A program made the position numbers and the translations under genes. Of a stretch of DNA of 64,000 nucleotides, positions 27,531 to 37,582 are shown one piece after another. The stretch's first letter is position 1. Each line of letters begins with the position of its first letter. The DNA is from Parapedobacter sp964498395 (GTDB lineage Bacteria; Bacteroidota; Bacteroidia; Sphingobacteriales; Sphingobacteriaceae): the NCBI GenBank assembly GCA_964498395.1, contig CAZCHE010000006.1:1-64000 (forward strand). The letters are read 5' to 3'. The notes below the pieces were generated by a model. It had not been told where the DNA came from. It saw only the letters and a program-made list of their open reading frames with translations, and did not search any database.

Positions 27531-29921
27531 TCATTCATCCCTAAGGCTGTCGACCGGATTGGCTACCGCGGCCCGTATCGCCTGCCAGCTTACGGTGAGC
27601 AAGGCAATGGCTACTGCCGCCAAGCCAGCCACCGCAAACATCCACCATTGGATTTCGATTCGGTAAGCAAAATCAGCCAGCCATTTGTTCATCACCCACC
27701 AGGCAATGGGTGAAGCGACGACAATGGCAATGAGCACCAGCTTTACAAAATCTTTTGATAATAATGCCACTATACCGGATACCGAGGCCCCCAGCACCTT
27801 GCGAATGCCGATTTCTTTGCGTTTTTGAACAATGGTATACGTGGTCAAACCAATAAGACCCAAACACGCTACCGCGATGGTCAACAGGGCAAAAACACCT
27901 ATTACACCAGCCATGGTACGTTCCTCTTGGTATTGCGCATTGAAATCATCTTCCAACATGAAAAACTCGAAGGGATATCCGGGGAATCGTGATTTCCATA
28001 CACGGTTAGCTTCATTGACAATTTGTTGCACATTGCCACTTTGGCTATTAATGGATAGTGCGATAAAGTTGTAAGCAAAGGTGGCGTTGAACACCAAAAT
28101 CGGATTGACGGCGTGCCGCAATCCATGTTGATGATAATCAGCCATTACACCAATGACCTTCCCTGTTTCCATGCCAGCGGTATTCACTTGCTTTCCGATG
28201 GCTTCGGCAGGTGTCCATCCGATTTGTCTACATGCTGTCTCATTTAGCAAAACCCCTTCCGTTATGTCCGTGGGGATATCAGATTGCGGGGCACGCCCCG
28301 CAACGATTGGGATTTGTAGCACGCGAACATAGTCTATATCCGATGGGATCACCTCCATGGTAAAGCTTTTTTCTTGGGGAAACCCTTCAGGCTTCACTAC
28401 CTGGCCATTCCACCCGGTCCGACCTGGTAGGCCTGCAGAACCTGAGACTGTTCCAATTCCTGCAATCTGCTGTAATTCATGCTTTATCCCATCATAGTTT
28501 GACACAAACTCCCTGAACGGCGTTTTCGATAGGTCAATCACGACCACTTGTTCTTTTTGGAAGCCAATGTCTTGGCTATCCATATGTCGGATTTGCATGA
28601 TGCAGATATACGTACAGGCAATCAATACCAACGTAACCGTAAATTGGAAAACAACCAGTCCTTGCCTGATATTGATTCCTTTTTGAAACCGCAAAACGGT
28701 TTGTTTAATAGCGGATATTGGGCGTAAACCCGAGAGCAAAGCCGCTGGATAAAGTCCGGCCAGTAGGGTGGTGACGACGATTAGTGCAATTGTACCCAGT
28801 ATCATGGTTGGTTGGAAAAGCAATCGGAAATTCATATCCATGCTGGTAATAGATCGCGCAATCGGAAGTAACACCGCAATCAAGCCGTAACCCACTAACG
28901 TAGCCAAAAGGACCATACCGCCGGTTTCTATTAAAAATTGCAGTCGTAGCTGCCCGATGGGCGCTCCCAGGGTCTTGCGTACACCCACTTCTTTGATTCG
29001 TTCTAACTGCACAGCGGTAGTCAGGTTCACAAAATTGACACAGGCCAACAAAAGCAAGGCAGCTCCAATGACCATCAGCACATAAAGCTGCTGGAGATTG
29101 CCTGATGCTCGATTGAATCCCTGTAAAGGGGATTTCAAATAAATATCCCGCACAGCTTCGAGGCGGTGGGATACATCATATCCGTTTTGACGATACTGCT
29201 CGCCATTATGCGCCATGGAAAGCGCCGCTATCTTTTGGGTTGCCTGAATGGGATCCGCACCCGATTTCAGTAGTGTATAACAGGTCATATCCCAGACAAA
29301 CCACTCATTCATATTACCTCCCATGGCTATCCAGGTGTCAAAAGATACCAATGCGTCCACTTCCATATGTGAATTGACCATATCATCGATAACTGCCGAA
29401 ACGGTCAGTGGGATGCTGTCGCCAAGCAAAATGGTCTGGCCAATCGCATCCGATGTCGAAAAATACCTGTCTGCGACTGAAGCTGTCAAAACAACTTTAT
29501 TTGGCCCATTGAGCGCATGTTCTGGCATTCCATACTGGATATGGAAATTAAATGATTCCAAAAAAGCAGGGCCGGCAAAGGCAATCTTATCAAAGTAGTA
29601 ATCATTCCCGACTTTTACAGGAATCGGGGCGTTATACACAGGTATCACAGCTTCCACTTCCGGCACTTCCATTTCGATCCTGGCAATGAGTGCTCGCCCC
29701 ACGGTGGGCAATTCGGCTTTTGCTGTTTCGGATTCGTAAGTGGTAATGACCCGATACAAATGTTCAGGCTGGTCATGATCCACCTTGAAGCTCTCGTAGG
29801 AGAATATACCGATCAGCCCAACTAGAGTCAATCCGATGGTTAAACCGGTGATGTTGATCGCTGTGAATAACTTTCGGCGTTGAAACCCCCGGAAGGCTAT
29901 TTTGAAATAATTATATAGCAT
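27531..29921 (-). CDS. FtsX/MacB-type ABC transporter permease, array member 4
   Basis: 796 residues, eight predicted helices in the 1+3+1+3 pattern seen throughout the array. The middle block starts YVLMVIGAALLLLACVNFVNL and is followed by ERIKEVGVRKTLGA. The C-terminal block has KEIGIRKVLGASVSGIVALLSKDF, then the shared end QAIRAAVANPVDSLRDE. The cytoplasmic N-terminus is short (LYNYFKIAFRGFQRRK). It begins only 17 bp after the stop of member 5 with no octamer array between them, the tightest junction in the array and good evidence of cotranscription. Confidence 0.88.
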   Translation of the reverse strand: MLYNYFKIAFRGFQRRKLFTAINITGLTIGLTLVGLIGIFSYESFKVDHDQPEHLYRVITTYESETAKAELPTVGRALIARIEMEVPEVEAVIPVYNAPIPVKVGNDYYFDKIAFAGPAFLESFNFHIQYGMPEHALNGPNKVVLTASVADRYFSTSDAIGQTILLGDSIPLTVSAVIDDMVNSHMEVDALVSFDTWIAMGGNMNEWFVWDMTCYTLLKSGADPIQATQKIAALSMAHNGEQYRQNGYDVSHRLEAVRDIYLKSPLQGFNRASGNLQQLYVLMVIGAALLLLACVNFVNLTTAVQLERIKEVGVRKTLGAPIGQLRLQFLIETGGMVLLATLVGYGLIAVLLPIARSITSMDMNFRLLFQPTMILGTIALIVVTTLLAGLYPAALLSGLRPISAIKQTVLRFQKGINIRQGLVVFQFTVTLVLIACTYICIMQIRHMDSQDIGFQKEQVVVIDLSKTPFREFVSNYDGIKHELQQIAGIGTVSGSAGLPGRTGWNGQVVKPEGFPQEKSFTMEVIPSDIDYVRVLQIPIVAGRAPQSDIPTDITEGVLLNETACRQIGWTPAEAIGKQVNTAGMETGKVIGVMADYHQHGLRHAVNPILVFNATFAYNFIALSINSQSGNVQQIVNEANRVWKSRFPGYPFEFFMLEDDFNAQYQEERTMAGVIGVFALLTIAVACLGLIGLTTYTIVQKRKEIGIRKVLGASVSGIVALLSKDFVKLVLIAIVVASPIAWWVMNKWLADFAYRIEIQWWMFAVAGLAAVAIALLTVSWQAIRAAVANPVDSLRDE

Positions 29922-29938
29922 AATGCTTATTTTCTTTT

Positions 29939-32395
29939 TTATTCATCTCTCAAACTGTCGACCGGATTGGCCACCGCAGCACGAATCGCTTGCCAGCTTA
30001 CGGTGAGCAAGGCAATTGCGACTGCTGCCAATCCCGCCACGGCAAACACCCACCATTGGATATCGATGCGGTAGGCGAAATCCTCCAGCCACTTATTCAT
30101 CGCCCACCATGCTATGGGCGAAGCGACGACAATAGCAATGAGCACCAGCTTCACATAGTCTACGGAAAATAACCGAACGATACCCGATACCGAAGCGCCT
30201 AGCACCTTACGGATACCGATTTCTTTTACCCGTTGTTCAGTGGCATGGACGATGAGTCCAAACACGCCCAGCGCGGCGAGAAACAGGGTAAGCATACTGA
30301 AAAACGAGAACAGCTGCCCCTGCCGGATTTCTTTTTCATACTGTTTAGCCACCAGGTCGTCTATCCAATCCGTTTGCAGGGGCTTGTTCGGGTAAAATTC
30401 TTTCCACACGTTTTCGATACCTTGCATCACGCGGCGCTCCTGACCCGATTGCACATTGACCAATATAGCGCCTTGTTGGATATCATCATCGGCCAGAATT
30501 ACCAGCGGGATAATGGGATCGCGAAGGGACACGCTGTGGAAATCGGCGATGATGCCCACTGGGGTAACGCCCAGCTCGGGGATGGGGCGGCCCAACTCGG
30601 CTTCGGTCAACCCAAACAATTTTGCCGTGCTTGCCGTGATGAGTATCTTGCCTTGCAGCGCGTTTTGCTGCCTTTCTTCTTCTGTTTCGCCGGAAGTTAT
30701 CTTATTTAAAGTAAATCCCGTGCCGGTTTCGCGCTGGTCAAACAGCCGTCCGTGTTCAAGATGGAAACCCAGCATCCCCGGCAGATTGGCATCCCCCGCG
30801 ATGAAGCTGACCTCCAGCTGCTCATCATGCCGCTGGGGATGGGGCAAGCGCTTGCGCATGCTGCCCGAGCCCTGGGTGGGCACCCATCGCGACAGACTGG
30901 CCTGCTCCACACCGGGCAGTTGGCTAATGGCGTGTCGGAATGCAGGGCCTTTTCCATCGGTGGCAAAATCCCGGATGGCGAGGGTGTTCGTAGGGTCATA
31001 CCCCAGATCTTTCTGCTCCATGTAGCGTACCTGCCTCCATACGGTAATCATGCCGATGAGTACCAGGATGGCAATGCCAAACTGCGCCACCACCAGTGTT
31101 TGCCGTATGCCCGAAGCACTGGCCGTGCGGCCATACCCCAGCTTGCCCCGCAGCGCGTTGCTGGTCTTGAAGCCCGACATCGCCCAGGCAGGGTAAGTGC
31201 CTGTGACCACGCTGATGAGGAACGTAGCGGCCATCAATGCCAGAAATAGCGTGGGATTGCTTAGCAACCCCACGGTCAACGGATGGCCGATGAACCGCTC
31301 CAACCAGGAATATGATAAGGCGTATAATCCGCAAGCCATCAGGGTGGATAGGGCAAAGAATAGCAACGACTCGGTAAGGAATTGCGCGATCAGCTGGCTA
31401 CGCGCCGCGCCCAAGACCTTACGAACACCGGTTTCGCGGAGCCTCCGGATGGCGCGGGCGGTGCTCAAGTTGATGAAATTGATGCAGGCGATAGCCAGCA
31501 ACAAGGCGGCCACCACCGAAAAGATGGTGATGTTGTCGGCGTTGCCCTTGACCCGCTGAAAAGCGAAGTCTGAATGTAGGTATACGTCTTTGATGGGTTG
31601 AAATTCGTAGACCGGAAGCCTGCGCATCGTATTTTCGTGCGCATCGGTGAGAAAATCCCGGTACCAGCGGTTGGCCTTTTGGGCAAAAGCTTCCATGTCT
31701 GTATTCGGCTTCATCAGGAGCAGCTGCTCGTCGTAAAAACCCCATCCCTCCCGGCTGAGCTCAAATGAGATGGGTTTGATGATGCGGATGCCTTCGGCCC
31801 GGAGGTAAGAGTTATCGGGGAGGTCGGCCATCACCCCGGTAATGAGGTAAGGCAAGGCTTCATCGTTGTAGGCATTGATGCTGTAAATGGTCTTCCCTAC
31901 GGGGTCTTCATTCGGGAAATACCGGTTGCGGAACATTTCGGAAATGACCAGATTATTCACCCCGGCCACGTATTGCTGCGGGCTCCCAGCCAGTACGCGG
32001 ATGTCCAGCATTTGCCATACGTTGGTGTCTGCCTCGACCACGTCCATGCGGATGGTTTCGTCGGCAGTTTTTTCCATGCGGAGCTGGAGCTCCTGCGAAT
32101 TCCTCACGGAAGCGACAGCCACCACCTCGGGGAAGTTGTTTTTGAGTTCGTTGCCCAGGTTGGCATAAGCCGCGGCATTTTTTCCTTCCAGTCCCGCAGC
32201 GGTATCTACGGTGATAATGCGGTACAGTTCATTTCCGTGTGACCAAGATTTGTCATAAGACAGGTCATCCAGCACGACGGTACCCACCAGCATGCAGGCA
32301 CATAACCCGATGGTAAGCCCCAGGATGTTAATGGTGGCGTAGGTTTTGTCCTTGACCAAGGTGCGCCAAGCGGTTTTGATGTTGTTCTTCATCAT
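29939..32395 (-). CDS. FtsX/MacB-type ABC transporter permease, array member 5
   Basis: 818 residues with the array's usual topology. It is closer to the distant permease 53541-55967 than to its neighbours. Both open with KTAWRT(L/M)VKDKTYATINILGL and share LIAIACINFINLSTARA-type middle blocks and HA(T/A)(E/Q)QRVKEIGIRKVLGA before the last helices. That points to a duplication with one copy moved about 21 kb away. The end is the common QAIRAAVANPVDSLRDE. The central loop is longer and more polar (SMRKRLPHPQRHDEQ). Confidence 0.88.
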   Translation of the reverse strand: MMKNNIKTAWRTLVKDKTYATINILGLTIGLCACMLVGTVVLDDLSYDKSWSHGNELYRIITVDTAAGLEGKNAAAYANLGNELKNNFPEVVAVASVRNSQELQLRMEKTADETIRMDVVEADTNVWQMLDIRVLAGSPQQYVAGVNNLVISEMFRNRYFPNEDPVGKTIYSINAYNDEALPYLITGVMADLPDNSYLRAEGIRIIKPISFELSREGWGFYDEQLLLMKPNTDMEAFAQKANRWYRDFLTDAHENTMRRLPVYEFQPIKDVYLHSDFAFQRVKGNADNITIFSVVAALLLAIACINFINLSTARAIRRLRETGVRKVLGAARSQLIAQFLTESLLFFALSTLMACGLYALSYSWLERFIGHPLTVGLLSNPTLFLALMAATFLISVVTGTYPAWAMSGFKTSNALRGKLGYGRTASASGIRQTLVVAQFGIAILVLIGMITVWRQVRYMEQKDLGYDPTNTLAIRDFATDGKGPAFRHAISQLPGVEQASLSRWVPTQGSGSMRKRLPHPQRHDEQLEVSFIAGDANLPGMLGFHLEHGRLFDQRETGTGFTLNKITSGETEEERQQNALQGKILITASTAKLFGLTEAELGRPIPELGVTPVGIIADFHSVSLRDPIIPLVILADDDIQQGAILVNVQSGQERRVMQGIENVWKEFYPNKPLQTDWIDDLVAKQYEKEIRQGQLFSFFSMLTLFLAALGVFGLIVHATEQRVKEIGIRKVLGASVSGIVRLFSVDYVKLVLIAIVVASPIAWWAMNKWLEDFAYRIDIQWWVFAVAGLAAVAIALLTVSWQAIRAAVANPVDSLRDE

Positions 32396-32401
32396 TGTTC
32401 T

Positions 32402-32473
32402 TTGCTTATTCGCCTATTTGCTTATCTACCTATTTGCGGATTTGCACATCTGCGAATTTGCCTATTTGCGGAT
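32402..32473 (-). repeat. 8-bp-period repeat array upstream of permease 5
   Basis: Nine octamers in perfect register, TTGCTTAT to TTGCGGAT. The last four match the arrays at 25011 and 27477 closely; the first five look like an expansion. It starts 7 bp upstream of the minus-strand ATG at 32395. Confidence 0.85.
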
Positions 32474-32487
32474 CCGCTTCCAAAAAA

Positions 32488-34884
32488 TCATTCATCCCTC
32501 AAACTATCTACCGGATTAGCCACCGCTGCCCGTATCGCTTGCCAGCTTACCGTGAGCAAAGCAATCGCCACCGCAGCCAAGCCAGCCACGGCGAACATCC
32601 ACCATTGGATGGTTATCCGGTAGGCAAAGTCATCCAACCACGTGTTCATCAGCAACCACGCAATGGGAGAGGCAATGAAAATGGCAATCAACACTAATTT
32701 TAAAAAGTCTTTGGAGAGCAGTTTTATGATGCCTCCAACAGAAGCACCCAATACCTTGCGGATGCCGATTTCTTTCATACGAAGCTCTGCCATGTACATG
32801 GACAAACCCAAAAGACCCAAACAGGAGATGAAGATGGCGATGCCAGCGAAGATACCGAATAATACCTGCTGGGTTTGTTCCTTTTTGTATAAGGCACCGA
32901 AACGGTCATCTAGAAAATCATATGTAAACGGGTTATTGGGGAAGCGGGCTTTCCAAACGGATTCTAAATGAGCTAAGGCAGACTTTATGTCGCCTCCCGA
33001 CAAGCGAACCGACCACCAGCTATAACTATCGTTAATAGCCATTGCTAATGGCACGACCTGTTGATGCAATGATTCAAAATGGAAATCCTTCGTTACACCG
33101 ATAATGTGGCCGCTCTTATCGCCATAAGCGAAGACGTTGCCAATAGCGTCTGAAGGATCGCTCCAGCCCAGCGTTTTCGTGGCTGATTCATTCAGGATAA
33201 ATCCTTCTGTATAGTCGCTGGGACGTTCGCGCGAGAGGTTTCTCCCCGCTACGAGCTCAATCTGATAGGTAGGGATAAACTGTTCGTCAATGGCGAGTCC
33301 TTTGATCATTCCTCCCATAGGTGCTAACTCATCTCCCCGCATGACATAAGCTGTCTGTCCGTCTAACAGCCGTCCAGTGGGTATGCGTGATGAACGGCCT
33401 ACATCCATGATGCCTGCATGCTGAACCAATTGTTGTCTTGTCGACTCAAAGGCGGTGGAATCGCCTGCGGCAGGCATGAGGACTATATGTTCCTTGGAAT
33501 AGCCCAGCTTGAAATCCTGTATATGCCGCATCTGGTTATACACCACCGTAGTGCAAACAATCAATAGCACTGCGATGGCAAACTGCGCCGTTACCAATAA
33601 TTGCTGTAGTATTCCCTTTTTAACATCGGTAGCTACCTTCCCTTTGAATACCTTAATCGGCTGAAAAGCCGTTAGGAAAAAAGCAGGGTAACTGCCCGAA
33701 ACCAATGCAGTGAATAGCATCACCGCCATGATAATTGCGATGAAGGAGGGTTGGAAAAGGCCCGTGAGTAAAATGCCCTTACTTGTTAATTCGTTTAGGA
33801 ATGGAAGTGCGAACATGACGAGCGTGATTGACACCAGCAATGCAATGACCGTATATAATAATGATTCGATCAGGAATTGCCGAATGAGTTGGCTACGTTG
33901 CGCACCTACCACCTTCCGCATGCCCACCTCTTTGGCGCGTTTAGCAGACCTAGCCGTGGTCAAGTTCATATAGTTGATGCAGGCAATAATCAATATGAAA
34001 AGCGCAATGGCAGAGAAGAAGTACGCATACCTGATATCTGACGTGGGTTCGATTTCGGAGTCGGTATGGGAATGGAGATGGATATCCGTCAGTTTCATGA
34101 GGTGCAGGATGGACCACTTGGATGTATTTTCGCCCATGTGCTTATTTTGAAACGCCGGAAAAGCGTCGGCTATTTGTCGGGGATTATAGTTTTCAGGTAG
34201 CAGTAGAAAGGTGTTAAACGCGTTATTCCCCCAATTTGTCCGTAGCCGTTCGACCCCATATACACGGTCGTCATTCAAGGTAGAAAAGGAAATCAAAAAA
34301 TTGGGATGCATGCTCGATTGGGCAGGAAAGGGCTCAAATACACCAGAAACCATCATTTCCCCATCGTTATTCACCCGCATCATCTTACCCACGGGATCCT
34401 CATCGCCAAAGTATTTTTTAGCCATAGGGGCTGACAATACAATGTTAAACGGGTCTTTCAACGCAGTTTGAGCGTCTCCATGCACTAAATTTACCGTAAA
34501 TACGTCGAAAAATCCGTCTTCGGTAAAAAATACTTTCTCTTCGTTAAAGAGTGCTTCACCATGCCGAATCGTTGTGTTCGTTTCTAACATCCGAACCACC
34601 CGTTCCACTTCTGGAAAATCTTGCGCGATCAGCGGTCCATAAGGGGGAGCCACTTGGGCTAGGTGTAAGGATGTAGCACCATCTTCCCCTAGGAATTCTC
34701 GTGATACCCGATAAATACGGTCGGCTTTTTCGTGATGCCTATCATAACCTAATTCATCTTTGATGTATAGGGCCAACAACAGGAAGGCGGTAAGCCCGAT
34801 GACCAACCCCATGATGTTAATGGCGGAAAATACTTTGCCTCGTAAAAGATTTCGCCAAGCAGTTTTGAAATAGTTCTTGATCAT
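32488..34884 (-). CDS. FtsX/MacB-type ABC transporter permease, array member 6
   Basis: 798 residues. First helix in FSAINIMGLVIGLTAFLLLALYI, middle block starting YAYFFSAIALFILIIACINYMNL with KRAKEVGMRKVVGAQRSQL, C-terminal block with KEIGIRKVLGASVGGIIKLLSKDF. Just before the shared end it differs slightly (ASPIAWLLMNTWLDDFAYRIT), then joins the common QAIRAAVANPVDSLRDE. Boundaries of the near-identical segment therefore fall inside the last helices. Its upstream spacer holds the longest plain octamer run in the window. Confidence 0.88.
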   Translation of the reverse strand: MIKNYFKTAWRNLLRGKVFSAINIMGLVIGLTAFLLLALYIKDELGYDRHHEKADRIYRVSREFLGEDGATSLHLAQVAPPYGPLIAQDFPEVERVVRMLETNTTIRHGEALFNEEKVFFTEDGFFDVFTVNLVHGDAQTALKDPFNIVLSAPMAKKYFGDEDPVGKMMRVNNDGEMMVSGVFEPFPAQSSMHPNFLISFSTLNDDRVYGVERLRTNWGNNAFNTFLLLPENYNPRQIADAFPAFQNKHMGENTSKWSILHLMKLTDIHLHSHTDSEIEPTSDIRYAYFFSAIALFILIIACINYMNLTTARSAKRAKEVGMRKVVGAQRSQLIRQFLIESLLYTVIALLVSITLVMFALPFLNELTSKGILLTGLFQPSFIAIIMAVMLFTALVSGSYPAFFLTAFQPIKVFKGKVATDVKKGILQQLLVTAQFAIAVLLIVCTTVVYNQMRHIQDFKLGYSKEHIVLMPAAGDSTAFESTRQQLVQHAGIMDVGRSSRIPTGRLLDGQTAYVMRGDELAPMGGMIKGLAIDEQFIPTYQIELVAGRNLSRERPSDYTEGFILNESATKTLGWSDPSDAIGNVFAYGDKSGHIIGVTKDFHFESLHQQVVPLAMAINDSYSWWSVRLSGGDIKSALAHLESVWKARFPNNPFTYDFLDDRFGALYKKEQTQQVLFGIFAGIAIFISCLGLLGLSMYMAELRMKEIGIRKVLGASVGGIIKLLSKDFLKLVLIAIFIASPIAWLLMNTWLDDFAYRITIQWWMFAVAGLAAVAIALLTVSWQAIRAAVANPVDSLRDE

Positions 34885-34890
34885 TGTTTT

Positions 34891-34962
34891 TTGCTTATTT
34901 GCGAATTTGCTTATTTGCGAATTTGCTTATTTGCTTATTTGCTTATTTACTTATTTGCGCAT
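34891..34962 (-). repeat. 8-bp-period repeat array upstream of permease 6
   Basis: Nine octamers in perfect register, mostly alternating or repeated TTGCTTAT and TTGCGAAT, ending TTACTTAT and TTGCGCAT. It starts 7 bp upstream of the minus-strand ATG at 34884. The three identical adjacent TTGCTTAT units suggest slippage or unequal crossing-over. Confidence 0.88.
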
Positions 34963-34977
34963 CGGCTTCCAAAAAAA

Positions 34978-37398
34978 TCACTCGTCCCTAAGGCTGTCCA
35001 CCGGATTCGCCACCGCTGCCCGTATCGCTTGCCAGCTTACGGTGAGCAAAGCAATCACCACCGCGGCTAAGCCTGCCATGGCAAACATCCACCATTGGAT
35101 ATCGATGCGGTAGGCGAAATCCTCCAGCCATTTGTTCATCGCCCACCAAGCAATCGGTGACGCGATGACCACTGCAATTAGTACCAACTTGATAAAATCT
35201 TTCGAAAGTAATCCCACGATACCGGATACAGAAGCACCCAACACCTTGCGAATGCCGATTTCCTTGGTGCGCTGGAAGGCGGTGAGTGTAGCCAAGCCAA
35301 ACAGGCCAAAGCAGCTGACGAGGATGGTAATACCCGTGGCAAGCCCGATGAGTTTGGACATCTGATATTCGGACTCATATAATCCTTTTATCCGTTCGTC
35401 GTTAAACCGGTAATCAAAGGGCGCATTGGGGTAGATGGCTTTCCACTCCTGCTCCATCACGGCAAGGGCCTTTTTCCACTGCGAGCGGTCGGCAGGTAAC
35501 TTGACATTAAAAGTCTGCAAGGAGCTTCTTCGGTTGGTAGTGCCTAGTGCAAGGGGTTCGATTTCTACATGGAGGTCCTTTTGGTGAAAGTCAGCAATGA
35601 CACCCACAACGGGGTATTGTTTGCCCATCATGATAACGGTCTGGCCGATAGCCGCTTCGGGATCCTTGAAACCCAAAGCCTTGCGGGCCGCATCATTGAT
35701 GATTAAATCGCGTAGCGTATCAGTCTGTTGGATATTACTGCCTGCCAGCAGCTTTATCCCATAGAGGGATAGATAGTCTGCGTCGATGTATTTCCGTGGC
35801 ATGTTTACGCGTACCTCCCCGGTGTCGGCCACATAGCGGAGGTCCGTACCCCAATGGTTGTTGTTTAGGGGTTCGTGCCCCAGTGCGATGCCGGCGATTT
35901 CAGGGCGTTGTGCCAATGCTCGCTTGTAGATAAAGGGGTCGATGTCGGCTCCCTGATCCGACCGGTATGGTGCAGCGATGTTCACCACGGCATCATGCGT
36001 GAAACCGAGGTCTTTATCAAGCGTATAATTGAGCTGCTGCCCGATGATAAGTGCGCTGATAATAAATACCTGTGCAATGACAAACTGAAAAACAATGAGC
36101 GCTTTTCGGAGGTTGAGCCGTGCCCCGACCACCATCTTCTCACCCAATCCCTTCAGCACCTGCACGGTTTGTACCTTGGTGATGAGCCAGGCGGGGTAAA
36201 TGCCGGCGGCAAAGGTAACACTGGCCACCAGCACGAACAGGAAGAGTGCCAGCCCGCCACGGTTCTGGAAGTCCGTCAGTCCTTCGGGGATAAATTCGGG
36301 AAACGCCGCCATGAAAATGGCCGTGAGCGGGAAAGCAAGCAATAGCGCCACGAAGGTGGTAGCCGCTGTTTCCACCAGAAAACCTCCAATCAATGCCCCG
36401 GGCGCACTGCCGAGGGTTTTTCGAATACCGATTTCCCGTGCACGCTGTGGCACCTGTGCGGTGCTGAGGTTGACGTAATTGATACAGGCGAGGATAAGCA
36501 GGAAGAAACCGATACCCATCAATCCATACAGCGCATTCATGCTGGCCGATCGGGAGCCGGTAGCGTATTCCGCGGCAAAGTGCTTATCGGCGAGGGGCAG
36601 CGCATCGAACCACGCGGTATAGCCGCTTTCGCGCTGTATTTCAGCAGCAAATTCCAGCCGTTTATTCGTAGCAAATTCCAACAATGGCTTGATGGATTTA
36701 CCGGGTTCCATTTTGACAAACAGGTTGTTGTCGGAGTTGAATGAAAGCCAGTTGTCCGACGTCCAATCTTGCTGCGACACAGCAATGAATTCTTGCGCTT
36801 CGAAGCTGCTGGGATAGTCCAGATCCGCCACGATACCGGAGATGACGCGGGTGATGGTATCATGCATTAGTGTTTTGCCCAAAAGGTCTGCTGGCTTTTG
36901 GTTAGGAAAGTATTCCCTGGCACGTGAAGTGGTCAGGACTACTTTATCCGGCGCGTCAAGCGCGGTTTGTTTCGTTCCGGCAAGCCATTGATGGGGTACC
37001 ATGTCGAAATAAGTAGCCAACGTGGATGTGACGGAGGGGTCTTCCACAATTTGCTCGGGCTGCCCTCCCTGTGCCGGTATCGTTAATTTCTCCACGTAAT
37101 TGGAATAGATCGGCACTACCAGCTCCAGTCCGGTGATGTCCTGGGTAAGTGAAGGCGCCAGCGGCAGCGGTACGCCGCCAAATCCACTTTCTTCACCATC
37201 GTGTTTGAAACGGGCCACCACTTGATAGATTTGTTCCACATCCGGATGGGCCTTGTCATAGCTCAATTCATAGTCGACAATGCGGTAGATGATCCAGCAG
37301 GCGCTGATGCCGATGGCGAGGCCCAAGATATTCAATGCGGTAAACAGGCGATTACGCCAAAGGTGGCGTAACGTGGTTTTAATGGAGTGGGGTATCAT
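34978..37398 (-). CDS. FtsX/MacB-type ABC transporter permease, array member 7 (first gene of the array)
   Basis: 806 residues, promoter-proximal gene of the seven. The N-terminus (IKTTLRHLWRNRLFTALNILGLAIGIS) resembles that of member 1 more than the rest. The middle block has RAREIGIRKTLGSAPGAL; the last block has KEIGIRKVLGASVSGIVGLLSKDF and the common end. Its upstream region (37399-37694) carries paired 16-bp dyads and a -24/-12-like promoter, the same layout found before permease 53541-55967. Other array genes lack these sites, so the array is probably transcribed mainly from here. Confidence 0.88.
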   Translation of the reverse strand: MIPHSIKTTLRHLWRNRLFTALNILGLAIGISACWIIYRIVDYELSYDKAHPDVEQIYQVVARFKHDGEESGFGGVPLPLAPSLTQDITGLELVVPIYSNYVEKLTIPAQGGQPEQIVEDPSVTSTLATYFDMVPHQWLAGTKQTALDAPDKVVLTTSRAREYFPNQKPADLLGKTLMHDTITRVISGIVADLDYPSSFEAQEFIAVSQQDWTSDNWLSFNSDNNLFVKMEPGKSIKPLLEFATNKRLEFAAEIQRESGYTAWFDALPLADKHFAAEYATGSRSASMNALYGLMGIGFFLLILACINYVNLSTAQVPQRAREIGIRKTLGSAPGALIGGFLVETAATTFVALLLAFPLTAIFMAAFPEFIPEGLTDFQNRGGLALFLFVLVASVTFAAGIYPAWLITKVQTVQVLKGLGEKMVVGARLNLRKALIVFQFVIAQVFIISALIIGQQLNYTLDKDLGFTHDAVVNIAAPYRSDQGADIDPFIYKRALAQRPEIAGIALGHEPLNNNHWGTDLRYVADTGEVRVNMPRKYIDADYLSLYGIKLLAGSNIQQTDTLRDLIINDAARKALGFKDPEAAIGQTVIMMGKQYPVVGVIADFHQKDLHVEIEPLALGTTNRRSSLQTFNVKLPADRSQWKKALAVMEQEWKAIYPNAPFDYRFNDERIKGLYESEYQMSKLIGLATGITILVSCFGLFGLATLTAFQRTKEIGIRKVLGASVSGIVGLLSKDFIKLVLIAVVIASPIAWWAMNKWLEDFAYRIDIQWWMFAMAGLAAVVIALLTVSWQAIRAAVANPVDSLRDE

Positions 37399-37510
37399 TG
37401 ATTTTTTATTAATACGCTGTCAATCGGATAAGCTACACCGGGTGTCTTCATTGGCCGCTATCGGTGCGCTCGGTGCCAAACCAGTTTTTTAACACATTTG
37501 GCAATGGAAG

Positions 37511-37531
37511 CATAACACTTATGGCGCCAAA
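37511..37531 (-). promoter_or_regulatory. Candidate sigma-54 promoter of the permease array
   Basis: The minus strand reads TTGGCGCCATAAGTGTTA. TTGGC fits the -24 box well (GG at 37528-37527), but the -12 box has TGT where TGC is expected, so the match is imperfect. It is supported by geometry: the GG lies 55 bp from the nearer dyad, exactly as in the better promoter at 56070-56090. Confidence 0.45.
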
Positions 37532-37582
37532 AAACTAATTATTTGATAATTAATGAATTATATGTTTTATGGGTTTGGTGAG

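Noticed and set aside
34891..34962. CRISPR array
   Set aside because: The repeat unit is 8 bp without spacers and there are no cas genes.
37466..37482. A sigma-54 box reading TTTGGCACCGAGCGC on the minus strand
   Set aside because: GG and GC are 8 bp apart instead of 10, and it lacks the 55-bp relation to the dyads.
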